Part shown: positions 1 to 5,898 of the stretch, piece by piece | Position numbering within the stretch: the first letter of the stretch is position 1 | Layout of the letters: each line of letters opens with the position of its first letter | Source of the DNA: PVC group bacterium | GTDB lineage: Bacteria > Verrucomicrobiota > Kiritimatiellia > SS1-B-03-39 > UBA6053 | Direction of reading: 5' to 3' | DNA: 6,482 nt | NCBI GenBank assembly: GCA_003565815.1 | Contig: PXAS01000381.1 | Location: 1 to 6,482, forward strand | Notes under the pieces: model-generated | Told to the model about the DNA's origin: nothing | Seen by the model: only the letters and a program-made list of their open reading frames with translations | Databases searched by the model: none | Position numbers and translations under genes: made by a program

Positions 1-617
1 TTATTCAACCCCTCGTCGAATCCGATCGTCACGGGGGGACCTTTGATCAGGTGCCGTGTGCTTAGGTCCCAGTTGTTGGCTGAATGCGTCATCATCCCGT
101 CGAAATGCGGCATGCCTTCGAACACATCAATCACCACCTCGTTGGTTGAGCTGTTAACTGAGACGACTTCTGCCGCTGTGCAAAAACGGGGATTCTGATC
201 CATGACGAAGTTCTCGACCCGGATCCCCGTATTATTGCGGATGTCGAGATGAGTCGCACCCGTCGTTTCGTTTTCCAGCGTCAAATTCATCTCCAGCACT
301 GTCGCGGGATCGCCCGCTGCATCGACCGCTCCGCGCACGGTCCAATTCGTTTGTCCCCACACGAAGATCATCGCCCGGTGCCCACTGCGGGTTTCAATCG
401 CGGATTCCTTCAGATTGTAGACCCCGGCATCGAACTCCAGGACGACATTCGGTTGCCCCTCGGCGGCGGCGATGGCGCTACGGATGGCCGCCGCGTCACA
501 GACACCATCATCCGGAATCGCCCCATAATCCGCAACGCGAACGATGGTGGATGCACTGAGCGATACAGCGAAGAGCATCGCAGCCAAGGTTGTGAAGAAC
601 AATGTCCTGGTATTCAA
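1..617 (-). CDS. Secreted right-handed beta-helix (pectate-lyase-like) protein, N-terminal part
   Basis: The minus strand is open without a stop from 617 to the left edge, giving 205 visible residues; the C-terminus lies outside the window. The start is a TTG at 617-615; no ATG occurs in frame until codon 14, which would cut through the signal peptide. Residues 1-22 form a plausible signal peptide: Asn-Thr-Arg-Thr, then the hydrophobic stretch LFFTTLAAMLFAVSLSA. Mature sequence follows with a 'VADYGAIPDDGVCDAAAIR' block (about 28-46), the usual first-strand motif of the pectate-lyase superfamily of parallel beta-helices. Later segments such as 'LDIRNNTGIRVENFVMD' look like successive helix coils. 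These enzymes usually cleave or trim polysaccharides outside the cytoplasm. The layout also recalls the N-terminus of GH110 alpha-galactosidases, but the catalytic part is not visible, so only the fold is called with confidence. No Shine-Dalgarno sequence is seen; the bases before the start are a T-run that belongs to a hairpin element. Confidence 0.75.
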   Translation of the reverse strand, partial: MNTRTLFFTTLAAMLFAVSLSASTIVRVADYGAIPDDGVCDAAAIRSAIAAAEGQPNVVLEFDAGVYNLKESAIETRSGHRAMIFVWGQTNWTVRGAVDAAGDPATVLEMNLTLENETTGATHLDIRNNTGIRVENFVMDQNPRFCTAAEVVSVNSSTNEVVIDVFEGMPHFDGMMTHSANNWDLSTRHLIKGPPVTIGFDEGLN

Positions 618-647
618 AAAAATTAATCGAAATTTAATACAATTTCG
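616..647 (-). terminator. Hairpin plus T-run after the glycine-rich gene
   Basis: On the minus strand a perfect 7-bp stem (CGAAATT at 647-641 pairing with AATTTCG at 634-628) has a 6-base loop. Five bases (ATTAA) follow, then seven T (622-616). This resembles an intrinsic terminator for the glycine-rich gene that ends at 714, but the stem is AT-rich and so weak. The last two T of the run are the first bases of the TTG start of the next gene. The stem could instead be an operator, or part of an AT-rich promoter (TATTAA lies at 639-634). Confidence 0.4.
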
Positions 648-713
648 GAGGGGGTTGATCCGCCTCAAACAACACCGTAAGTTGGGGTGGCTCAAGACGG
701 AACAACCGCAGAT

Positions 714-1667
714 TTATTTGATGATAAACATCGTGCCGGAAGGAGGCGCAACATAGCGGACAATCACGATACCGCTGCCGCCATCGCCGCCGACCGTACC
801 CGAAACATTCGCCTGACCACCACCACCGCCACCGGTATTCGGTTCGCCGGAGGTTGCGTCGGATGAATTCAGGGTCCTCGCGCCCTGCCCCCCGCCGCCT
901 AGTCCGCCGGGGCGGCTTGATGAGTGGTTTTCGCTCATGCCACCACCACCACCCGCATACCACGTGCTTGTGCCGGTAATGGCTGATTCCATTCCATTTC
1001 CGCCTACGCCACCTGCTGTAGTGCTAGAAGCATTACTGCCGTTTGCGCCAGCACCGCCACCGCCACCGCCACTGCCGTTATTGCCTGTCCCGCCAGCGCG
1101 ACCTTGTCCCGTAGTCCCGCCAGCACCGGTCATATTGCTGAAACCGCCACCGCCGCCACCGGACCCGCCAGTGCTTGCAGCCTCGTTATTAAAACGCCCG
1201 CCGCTGCCACCGCCCTGAGCCGTAATCGAACCCAATACGCTGTCGGCGCCTTGCCCGTCACGTTCATCGGAGTTGTCACCCATTGCACCAGCACCGACAA
1301 CAACGATGTGGTCTCCGGCCTCCACAGTCAGGGTCCCCGTTAGGAATCCACCCGCACCACCGCCACCGCCGCGGACGCTCCCACCGGCACCGCCGCCGCC
1401 GACTACGAGATACTCGACCATGCCGGGTGCGGTAACGGTAAGATTTGCGGAGCCTACATCGGTGAAGACATGGGCTCGCCATTGCACATCATCCTCATCG
1501 ACATAGTCAATTATCTCATCGCCACCAGCGGCTCGTGCCCACTCCGCGTTACCCGCGTGGGGCAAGGCCAATGCACATAGGAAGAGCAACGCCACAAGGC
1601 GCGCTAGGGGAATCGCCCCAGTGGATCGAATATCTCCGTTCCTGTTAGCTTTGCGTAGTGTTATCAT
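714..1667 (-). CDS. Secreted glycine-rich domain protein
   Basis: This 317-residue protein has a long signal peptide: a basic N-region with several Arg and Lys, a hydrophobic core LVALLFLCALAL (about 24-35), and a likely cleavage after the Ala of 'AGNA' at 41. The Cys at 31 follows Leu, so it is not a good lipobox. After a short acidic stretch (IIDYVDEDD) comes a domain from about 60 to 305. It opens with 'FTDVGSANLTVTAPG' and 'VEYLVVGGGGAGG' and closes with 'GGSGIVIVRYV'. About 39 percent of residues 90-299 are glycine, in clusters of three to six. This is the bacterial and phage-tail 'glycine-rich domain' type, whose role is poorly known; the clusters suggest a packed polyglycine-type fold or an extended surface structure, which is inference. 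No enzyme motif is visible. The start is fixed by a strong ribosome binding site. The gene lies 117 bases after the esterase gene and 96 bases before the beta-helix gene, on the same strand, so co-transcription is possible. The high GC and simple codon repeats create long proline-rich frames on the opposite strand that are not genes. Confidence 0.85.
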   Translation of the reverse strand: MITLRKANRNGDIRSTGAIPLARLVALLFLCALALPHAGNAEWARAAGGDEIIDYVDEDDVQWRAHVFTDVGSANLTVTAPGMVEYLVVGGGGAGGSVRGGGGGAGGFLTGTLTVEAGDHIVVVGAGAMGDNSDERDGQGADSVLGSITAQGGGSGGRFNNEAASTGGSGGGGGGFSNMTGAGGTTGQGRAGGTGNNGSGGGGGGAGANGSNASSTTAGGVGGNGMESAITGTSTWYAGGGGGMSENHSSSRPGGLGGGGQGARTLNSSDATSGEPNTGGGGGGQANVSGTVGGDGGSGIVIVRYVAPPSGTMFIIK

Positions 1668-1672
1668 GTTTA

Positions 1673-1679
1673 TCTCCTT
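1673..1679 (-). promoter_or_regulatory. Strong ribosome binding site of the glycine-rich gene
   Basis: AAGGAGA on the minus strand ends five bases before the ATG at 1667-1665 (AAGGAG is six bases away). It is close to the consensus Shine-Dalgarno sequence and fixes the start of the glycine-rich protein. The two other genes whose starts lie in the window have nothing comparable, so this gene may be translated more strongly. Confidence 0.8.
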
Positions 1680-1765
1680 GTTTGTAATACCATCCGCATA
1701 GCGGGTTAGTATTGAGTTATTGTTGGTTTGTGAGAAAAATAATCTGTTTTTTCGAATTGTGATGT

Positions 1766-1783
1766 GAGCTAGCCGTCTAACTC
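1766..1783 (-). terminator. Hairpin just after the esterase stop codon
   Basis: One base after the TAA stop of the large gene, the minus strand reads GAGTTAG, loop ACGG, CTAGCTC. This is a 7-bp stem with one G-T wobble. No T-run follows directly; the nearest T-rich stretch is about 30 bases on. It is therefore a weak terminator at best, and could be an mRNA 3'-end stabiliser or processing site that separates expression of the esterase from that of the glycine-rich gene. Confidence 0.3.
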
Positions 1784-1784
1784 G

Positions 1785-4700
1785 TTACTCGTCCAAAGTG
1801 ACGACAAGCGTGACAAATATACGGTCGGTGGGTGTTCCGTTGATGGTTGCGGTGACCGTGACCCTACCGTCGATCGGCTCACTGCGGACGAAAGTGACGC
1901 CAGTGCCATCCTCGTCGGTGGCCCCATCGCCATGAAACGTGGCCAAGTCTTTCGTCCAACGATACGCCCCATGGACGGTGGCCGGGAGGTCCTCCGCCAT
2001 GGGGTGAGTGAAGCTGAACTGGCTTGGGCTCGCCGCCTCGGGTGCGATGATCGAAAGTCCCGGACTCGGCTCTCTGGGATCGATGCCGAAGAAGAATTTT
2101 AGTCCGTTTGACACACCATCTCTATTGTAGTCGTCGTCGAATCCTGACCGCTCGCTCAATCCGAACCCGGAGATCCAATCAAAGTAGGTTTTTTCCGTTC
2201 CCTCCATAACCGTAATCGTAACCTCGTCGAAGGAAGTATCTTGACCGTCAAAGGCCGCGAGGCGCAGCACGTAGGTGCCAACTGCGCTGAACTCGGCGGT
2301 GGTCGTGACCGCGCTACTGTCAGCGAATGTTACCGTCCCCGGGCCGGATACCACGCTCCACGTCGTGACCAGCGGATCGCCATCGGCGTCGGTGGCCGTT
2401 CCGGCCAGAATTACCGTGCCACTGGCTGTGGTAGGCTCGGCGGTCTGATACGGGTGTTCCGCAGGAAGGTTTGCCTGCAGCCCCCACTTGTGGGCGAGAT
2501 AGCCTTCCAGCCGCTGGCGTTCGGCATCGGAAAAGGAGCCACTGACGAAAATCAATTCGCTGATCAGTCCATCCATCCGCCAACTTTCACCTGGGTTCCC
2601 GCTGATATTGCCTATCGTAAGTCCCGACGCCAGACTGCCCGAGCCGGGATTCCCGGTTACGGCTGTCCCGCCATTTTTGCGGATTGTGCTGTTTGCCCCT
2701 TGAAATTCGACCGAGGCAAGCACCGCTTCAGCAGTGGTGGCCGGACCTGCCATCCAGCTCCCCGCGAAAATCGCGAGGTCGTCGGTGCTCCTTCGCCTCA
2801 ACATGCAGCGGGCCGTTCCGGCCCCATCAAATACGGTTGAATTACTTCCCGCCGAATCAAACTGCGCCACGGCAAAGGCGGTCAGCGGCTGAGCGGATAT
2901 ATTGACGGTTGAGCGGAGAAACTGGTTCGCGCTTCCGCTGAAAGCGAGAGAATTCAAACCATTCAATGTCCGGGTGCCAGACCGTGGTTTTGAGCCATCG
3001 CTGGACTGGTTGACATGGTGCCCATTCCCGCTTCGGTCCCGCCACTGGCTAACCCGATCTGAACCGTCCTTGGTAATCGTGCTCTCATCCGCCGCGTCAT
3101 ACCAGGCTGCCAGAGGCAAATCTTCCGGTGCCCAGGGCTCGCCACTCGTCAGGGCCACCGTTTGATTTGCACCCGCGTTCACCTCGGGTGCCGTGTTGTC
3201 ATTGTCAATTATCGTCACCACGAACTCCTGGATCAGGCCGTTCCACAACGGATCCGAACTGCTAGAGGTATGGGTGATGGTGCCGGTGTGGATCAGCTCG
3301 TGGAGATCATCGTCCACGGCGGTCACGGTCACGGCCCGCGGGACATCCCAGTTGCTGGTTGTGAAAGTGAGGCTGGTCGGGGACACGGTCACCTGCTCGT
3401 CCACAGTCATCGTGACAAGGACATCCGCCTCCGGGGCACGGTTAAGAACAACTGTGTAGGTGTCCGAATCGCCGCCCTCGGTCACCGTGGTGTCTCCATC
3501 AATGTGAGTCACCACCAGGCTTGCAGCTTCCAAGACCGTTATCGTCATTTCGTCGTGAGCCTGATCCAAGGTATCATCGGCACTCAAGCGCAGGACGTAA
3601 GTCCCTACGGTGCGAAAGGTCGCGGTGGTCTGGGGGTCCGAAGCATCGGGAAAGAATACCGGCCCAGGACCAGACACGACCGTCCACTTTGTGTTCAACA
3701 AATCATCATCCGGATCGGTGGCGGTGCCATTGAGCGTGACGGTGACTGAATCCAGGCCAACAATCGCATCGTAATTTTCGAATACCTCACCAGCAGTGAA
3801 CGCCCGGCCATGGTAACTGCGGAAAATCGCGATCATGCCATCATAGCCTGCATGAGTCGCACCCGAAAGACCTCCAGCCCCTCCGACTTGGCTGCCCCCT
3901 TGCTTGCCCAGACCAGCAGCATTACCGTCACTAAGGACAATATTGGGCCAACCACGCCCCTGCCTGCGGACGCCATTGATGTAGAGATTGAAATTGTTGA
4001 AGGTCGTTTCGTTATCATACGTCACAACCAAATGGATAAAATCGTCCGTGAGATCACTCACATTGGCGCTGATACTGCCTCGATTATTATCAAGAGCCGC
4101 CGAGACAACACCGTCTCTGTAAAAAACGCCAATTCCGTTTCTGCCGCCCGTTTCCCACAGGATCTGCCCGATCGATGTGTAGCTCGCAGAGGCGTTTGGT
4201 TTGAACCAGAATTCCAGCGTGATGGGCTTTCTGTGCGCCCCGTTCAAGCTGGTCAAAGAGGGGCCTTCTGCTCCGCCGCTTGTGGAGCCCCCCCCCGGAA
4301 ATGCAAACGCCGATGTGATGCCGGGCAGCGAACTCCCCACATCAGGCACGAGCGTGACGCTGGAATCCCAGGTGAGGTTCCAGAGCCCGGTGCTGTCCTG
4401 CCAAACGCTGTGCGTGCCGTCGTTGGCCCCTGGGTCGAGATTGATGGAAGCGCCGGGGATGATCGGAACACGTTCGCCGGGGACCAGAGCCAGGCTCAGA
4501 TCCGCACCCGCATCCACCTCAGGAGGCGTGTTGTCATTGCAAATCACCGTCACCGCGAAATCCTGACTCAAGCCATTCCACGTCGGCTCCGAACTGCTGG
4601 AGGTATGCGAGATCGTCCCGGTGTGAATGAGTTCGTGAACATCGTCATCCACGGCGGTCACAGTCACAACCTGTGGCACGTTCCAGTTACCGGGTGTGAA

Positions 4701-5765
4701 GGTGAGACTTGTGGGAGACACCGTCACTTGATCATCCACCGCCAGACTCACAACAACGTCCGCATCAGGAACCCGGTTCAACGTAACGATATACGTGTCC
4801 GATTCGCCGCCCTCCGTGACCGTGGTGGGCTCACCCGTGTCCACAACCACCAGGCGGGGAATGTCCAGCATCCCCAACGCCACTTCGGTCTGAAGCAGAG
4901 CCGCGGCGTAGCGCTCTCCCAATTCCAGCGTTCCCGCAGAGCCGAAGTGTGCAGAGTTAACCACCTGGCATCCCCAATCCTCAACGTGAATGGCGTAATC
5001 AGAATTTTCCGCGACTTGAATCTGCGCCTGGCGTATTTTCTGAATTTCGGCACGCGGTTGTGTTCTCGTTTGCCATCTGCTCCCAAACCTTGTGTTGAAC
5101 CCAAGCAGGGCAATCATTTCCGGGGCATCGAGGTCGCTGCGAAGCCTGGCCAGCAGGCTTTCCAGTCTTGCGCGATACACATGGGTCTCCATTCCTCGAT
5201 TTCCATCAGTCTCACCCTGACACCAGAGAAATGCCCTTGGACGCAGGGTGATTCCCATGGCGTCCGCCTGCGCCATGGCCTGGTTCAACTCTGACATCAA
5301 AACCGAATGTAAGCTGGCACCAGGGACCCATGCGTTGATCGAAGTTCCGCCGTAGGCCACCTTGACAATGGCCAGCGGACGCGCGGGCTCGGCGTCCATT
5401 AACGTGCGAACGAACCCCATTTCAGGGCCGAAGCCTCCGTGCACAGAGGCAAAATTGGCGTCGCGGCTCATTGTTTGATTCCCCCGGGACTGGGTTTGCA
5501 AAGGCACCCACTGTTGATTGAAGGTTGAGTCACTTTGGTCGGCGGGTGTCGCGCCTCCCCTCCACCAGAACATCACCTGAGCATCCCGCCGGTCTTCCGG
5601 CAGTTGCGTTGCCACCGCGTCAAAGCCGACCGCGTTGGATTGTCCGGAGACAATGATCAGGTCAACAACCTGATTCTCCGCACGGCCAACCACCGAGCTG
5701 ATTCCCGCCAATACACAAAAGAAACTCAGCCTAGCGAATTTGCGGATCTTGTTTTGGGGTATCAT
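1785..5765 (-). CDS. Large secreted SASA-type esterase with duplicated Calx/PKD-like scaffold and two concanavalin-like domains
   Basis: This 1326-residue exported protein has a signal peptide at 1-29 (basic start, core LSFFCVLAGISSVVG, cleavage near 'GRA'). Residues 34-300 form an SGNH/SASA carbohydrate-esterase domain. The nucleophile is Ser43 in 'VSGQSNAVG'; supporting blocks are 'KVAYGGTSINAW' (135-146) and 'WCQGETDG' (181-188); the catalytic His is probably His273 in 'NSAHFGSAG'. The family removes acetyl groups from sugars such as sialic acid or xylan. A Calx-beta-like domain follows (about 305-412), then a PKD-like domain starting at 'PPEVDAGAD' and resuming at 671-747. A LamG-type concanavalin-like domain (about 432-668) sits inside it. 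The pattern repeats: Calx-beta-like 749-857, then a PKD-like domain split by a different concanavalin-like domain (about 881-1100, with 'AAWYDAADESTI', 'SQWRDRSGNGHH' and 'GYLAHKWGL'), resuming at 1119-1189. The C-terminal module (1192-1326) has a calcium-loop-like 'DDDYNRDGVSN', as in many Verrucomicrobia exported proteins. Asn270 stands where the family usually has the triad Asp. The start has no Shine-Dalgarno sequence, but the signal peptide supports it. The fold calls are firm, the substrate unknown. Confidence 0.9.
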   Translation of the reverse strand: MIPQNKIRKFARLSFFCVLAGISSVVGRAENQVVDLIIVSGQSNAVGFDAVATQLPEDRRDAQVMFWWRGGATPADQSDSTFNQQWVPLQTQSRGNQTMSRDANFASVHGGFGPEMGFVRTLMDAEPARPLAIVKVAYGGTSINAWVPGASLHSVLMSELNQAMAQADAMGITLRPRAFLWCQGETDGNRGMETHVYRARLESLLARLRSDLDAPEMIALLGFNTRFGSRWQTRTQPRAEIQKIRQAQIQVAENSDYAIHVEDWGCQVVNSAHFGSAGTLELGERYAAALLQTEVALGMLDIPRLVVVDTGEPTTVTEGGESDTYIVTLNRVPDADVVVSLAVDDQVTVSPTSLTFTPGNWNVPQVVTVTAVDDDVHELIHTGTISHTSSSSEPTWNGLSQDFAVTVICNDNTPPEVDAGADLSLALVPGERVPIIPGASINLDPGANDGTHSVWQDSTGLWNLTWDSSVTLVPDVGSSLPGITSAFAFPGGGSTSGGAEGPSLTSLNGAHRKPITLEFWFKPNASASYTSIGQILWETGGRNGIGVFYRDGVVSAALDNNRGSISANVSDLTDDFIHLVVTYDNETTFNNFNLYINGVRRQGRGWPNIVLSDGNAAGLGKQGGSQVGGAGGLSGATHAGYDGMIAIFRSYHGRAFTAGEVFENYDAIVGLDSVTVTLNGTATDPDDDLLNTKWTVVSGPGPVFFPDASDPQTTATFRTVGTYVLRLSADDTLDQAHDEMTITVLEAASLVVTHIDGDTTVTEGGDSDTYTVVLNRAPEADVLVTMTVDEQVTVSPTSLTFTTSNWDVPRAVTVTAVDDDLHELIHTGTITHTSSSSDPLWNGLIQEFVVTIIDNDNTAPEVNAGANQTVALTSGEPWAPEDLPLAAWYDAADESTITKDGSDRVSQWRDRSGNGHHVNQSSDGSKPRSGTRTLNGLNSLAFSGSANQFLRSTVNISAQPLTAFAVAQFDSAGSNSTVFDGAGTARCMLRRRSTDDLAIFAGSWMAGPATTAEAVLASVEFQGANSTIRKNGGTAVTGNPGSGSLASGLTIGNISGNPGESWRMDGLISELIFVSGSFSDAERQRLEGYLAHKWGLQANLPAEHPYQTAEPTTASGTVILAGTATDADGDPLVTTWSVVSGPGTVTFADSSAVTTTAEFSAVGTYVLRLAAFDGQDTSFDEVTITVMEGTEKTYFDWISGFGLSERSGFDDDYNRDGVSNGLKFFFGIDPREPSPGLSIIAPEAASPSQFSFTHPMAEDLPATVHGAYRWTKDLATFHGDGATDEDGTGVTFVRSEPIDGRVTVTATINGTPTDRIFVTLVVTLDE
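2199..2411 (-). repeat. Second PKD-like repeat (C-terminal half), protein residues 1119-1189
   Basis: This segment aligns without gaps to residues 677-747 of the same protein (3525-3737) over 71 residues, with roughly 60 percent identity counted by eye. Shared blocks are 'VVSGPG', 'VGTYVLRL' and 'DE-x-TITV'. It is the part of a PKD-like beta-sandwich that follows the inserted concanavalin-like domain. Confidence 0.75.
3195..3485 (-). repeat. Second Calx-beta-like repeat, protein residues 761-857
   Basis: This 97-residue block aligns without gaps to residues 316-412 (4530-4820), with about 73 of 97 identical by eye. Shared blocks include 'QVTVSPTSLTFT', 'VTVTAVDDD' and 'HELIHTGTI'. Many third-position differences separate the two DNA copies, so the duplication is not recent. 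Confidence 0.8.
3525..3737 (-). repeat. First PKD-like repeat (C-terminal half), protein residues 677-747
   Basis: This is the partner of 2199-2411. It starts right after the LamG-type insertion with 'TLNGTATDPDDD' and ends with 'TITVLEA', directly before the second Calx-beta-like domain. Confidence 0.75.
4288..4296 (-). repeat. Nine-G homopolymer inside the esterase gene
   Basis: On the minus strand nine G in a row encode the end of Pro490 and Gly491-Gly493 at the start of the LamG-type domain. Loss of one G would shift the frame to a TGA within about 15 codons, leaving a protein of about 500 residues with the esterase and first Calx-beta-like domain intact. Whether the tract varies in length cannot be known from one sequence. 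Confidence 0.9.
4530..4820 (-). repeat. First Calx-beta-like repeat, protein residues 316-412
   Basis: This is the partner of 3195-3485. It begins 'VTEGGESDTY', which is typical of Calx-beta-like beta-sandwiches, and ends 'VTVICNDN', where the second copy has 'VTIIDNDN'. The Asp to Cys change at 409 puts a Cys where the second copy has an acidic residue. Confidence 0.8.
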
Positions 5766-5788
5766 TGAATATGGGGGATTGGGGAGGT

Positions 5789-5797
5789 ATTATCTCA
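5789..5797 (-). promoter_or_regulatory. Candidate extended -10 promoter for the esterase gene
   Basis: The minus strand reads TGA followed by GATAAT, a five-of-six match to TATAAT with an extended -10 TG. It ends 23 bases before the ATG at 5765, which would give a leader of about 16 bases without a Shine-Dalgarno sequence. No convincing -35 element is seen. Its place just after a terminator candidate fits the start of a new transcript. Confidence 0.35.
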
Positions 5798-5802
5798 ATC
5801 TG

Positions 5803-5836
5803 AAAACTGCGAGGCACGGATATAGCCGATCCCTCG
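5803..5836 (-). terminator. Candidate terminator after the alpha-galactosidase-like gene
   Basis: On the minus strand CGAGG (5836-5832) pairs with CCTCG (5814-5810), and an inner CGG (5828-5826) pairs with CCG (5819-5817) across a small internal loop. Three bases (CAG) then lead to TTTT at 5806-5803. The stem is interrupted and the T-run short, so this is only a moderate candidate. It lies 62 bases after the stop codon at 5899. Confidence 0.3.
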
Positions 5837-5898
5837 GCGCGTTGTCTCCGGGATGTTCATATGAGGATCCAATCCCCGTGTAGGCCTCCAACTCGTTT

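Noticed and set aside
249..626. A 125-residue + strand frame at the left end
   Set aside because: It is opposite the beta-helix coding sequence, which has a signal peptide and a pectate-lyase-like motif; the + frame shows neither.
937..1218. Proline-rich + strand open frame
   Set aside because: It is the reverse complement of the Gly codon clusters in the glycine-rich gene; no start signals and no family resemblance.
1572..1580. Cys31 of the glycine-rich protein as a lipoprotein attachment site
   Set aside because: The residue before Cys is Leu, where a lipobox needs Gly, Ala or Ser; ordinary signal peptidase cleavage fits better.
714..1667. The glycine-rich protein as a phage tail remnant
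   Set aside because: The domain type does occur in phage tail proteins, but this copy has a signal peptide and no phage genes are nearby.
1694..1704. Small CCGC-TAT-GCGG hairpin upstream of the glycine-rich gene
   Set aside because: It has only four base pairs with a three-base loop and no T-run, so it is too small to call a terminator or operator.
2241..2840. A 199-residue + strand frame, and a similar one at 3162-3749
   Set aside because: Both are antisense to conserved PKD-like, concanavalin-like and Calx-like segments and carry no domain of their own.
3195..4820. Calx-beta-like copies as a recent recombination or mobile repeat
   Set aside because: The DNA copies differ at many synonymous sites and at about a quarter of residues, so this is an old internal domain duplication.
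3810..5294. A 494-residue open frame on the + strand, opposite the esterase gene
   Set aside because: It lies fully inside the minus-strand gene, whose product has a signal peptide, catalytic motifs and recognisable repeats. The + frame has no recognisable domain, and its composition (rich in Arg, His and Gly, with many broken patterns) is typical of an antisense shadow.
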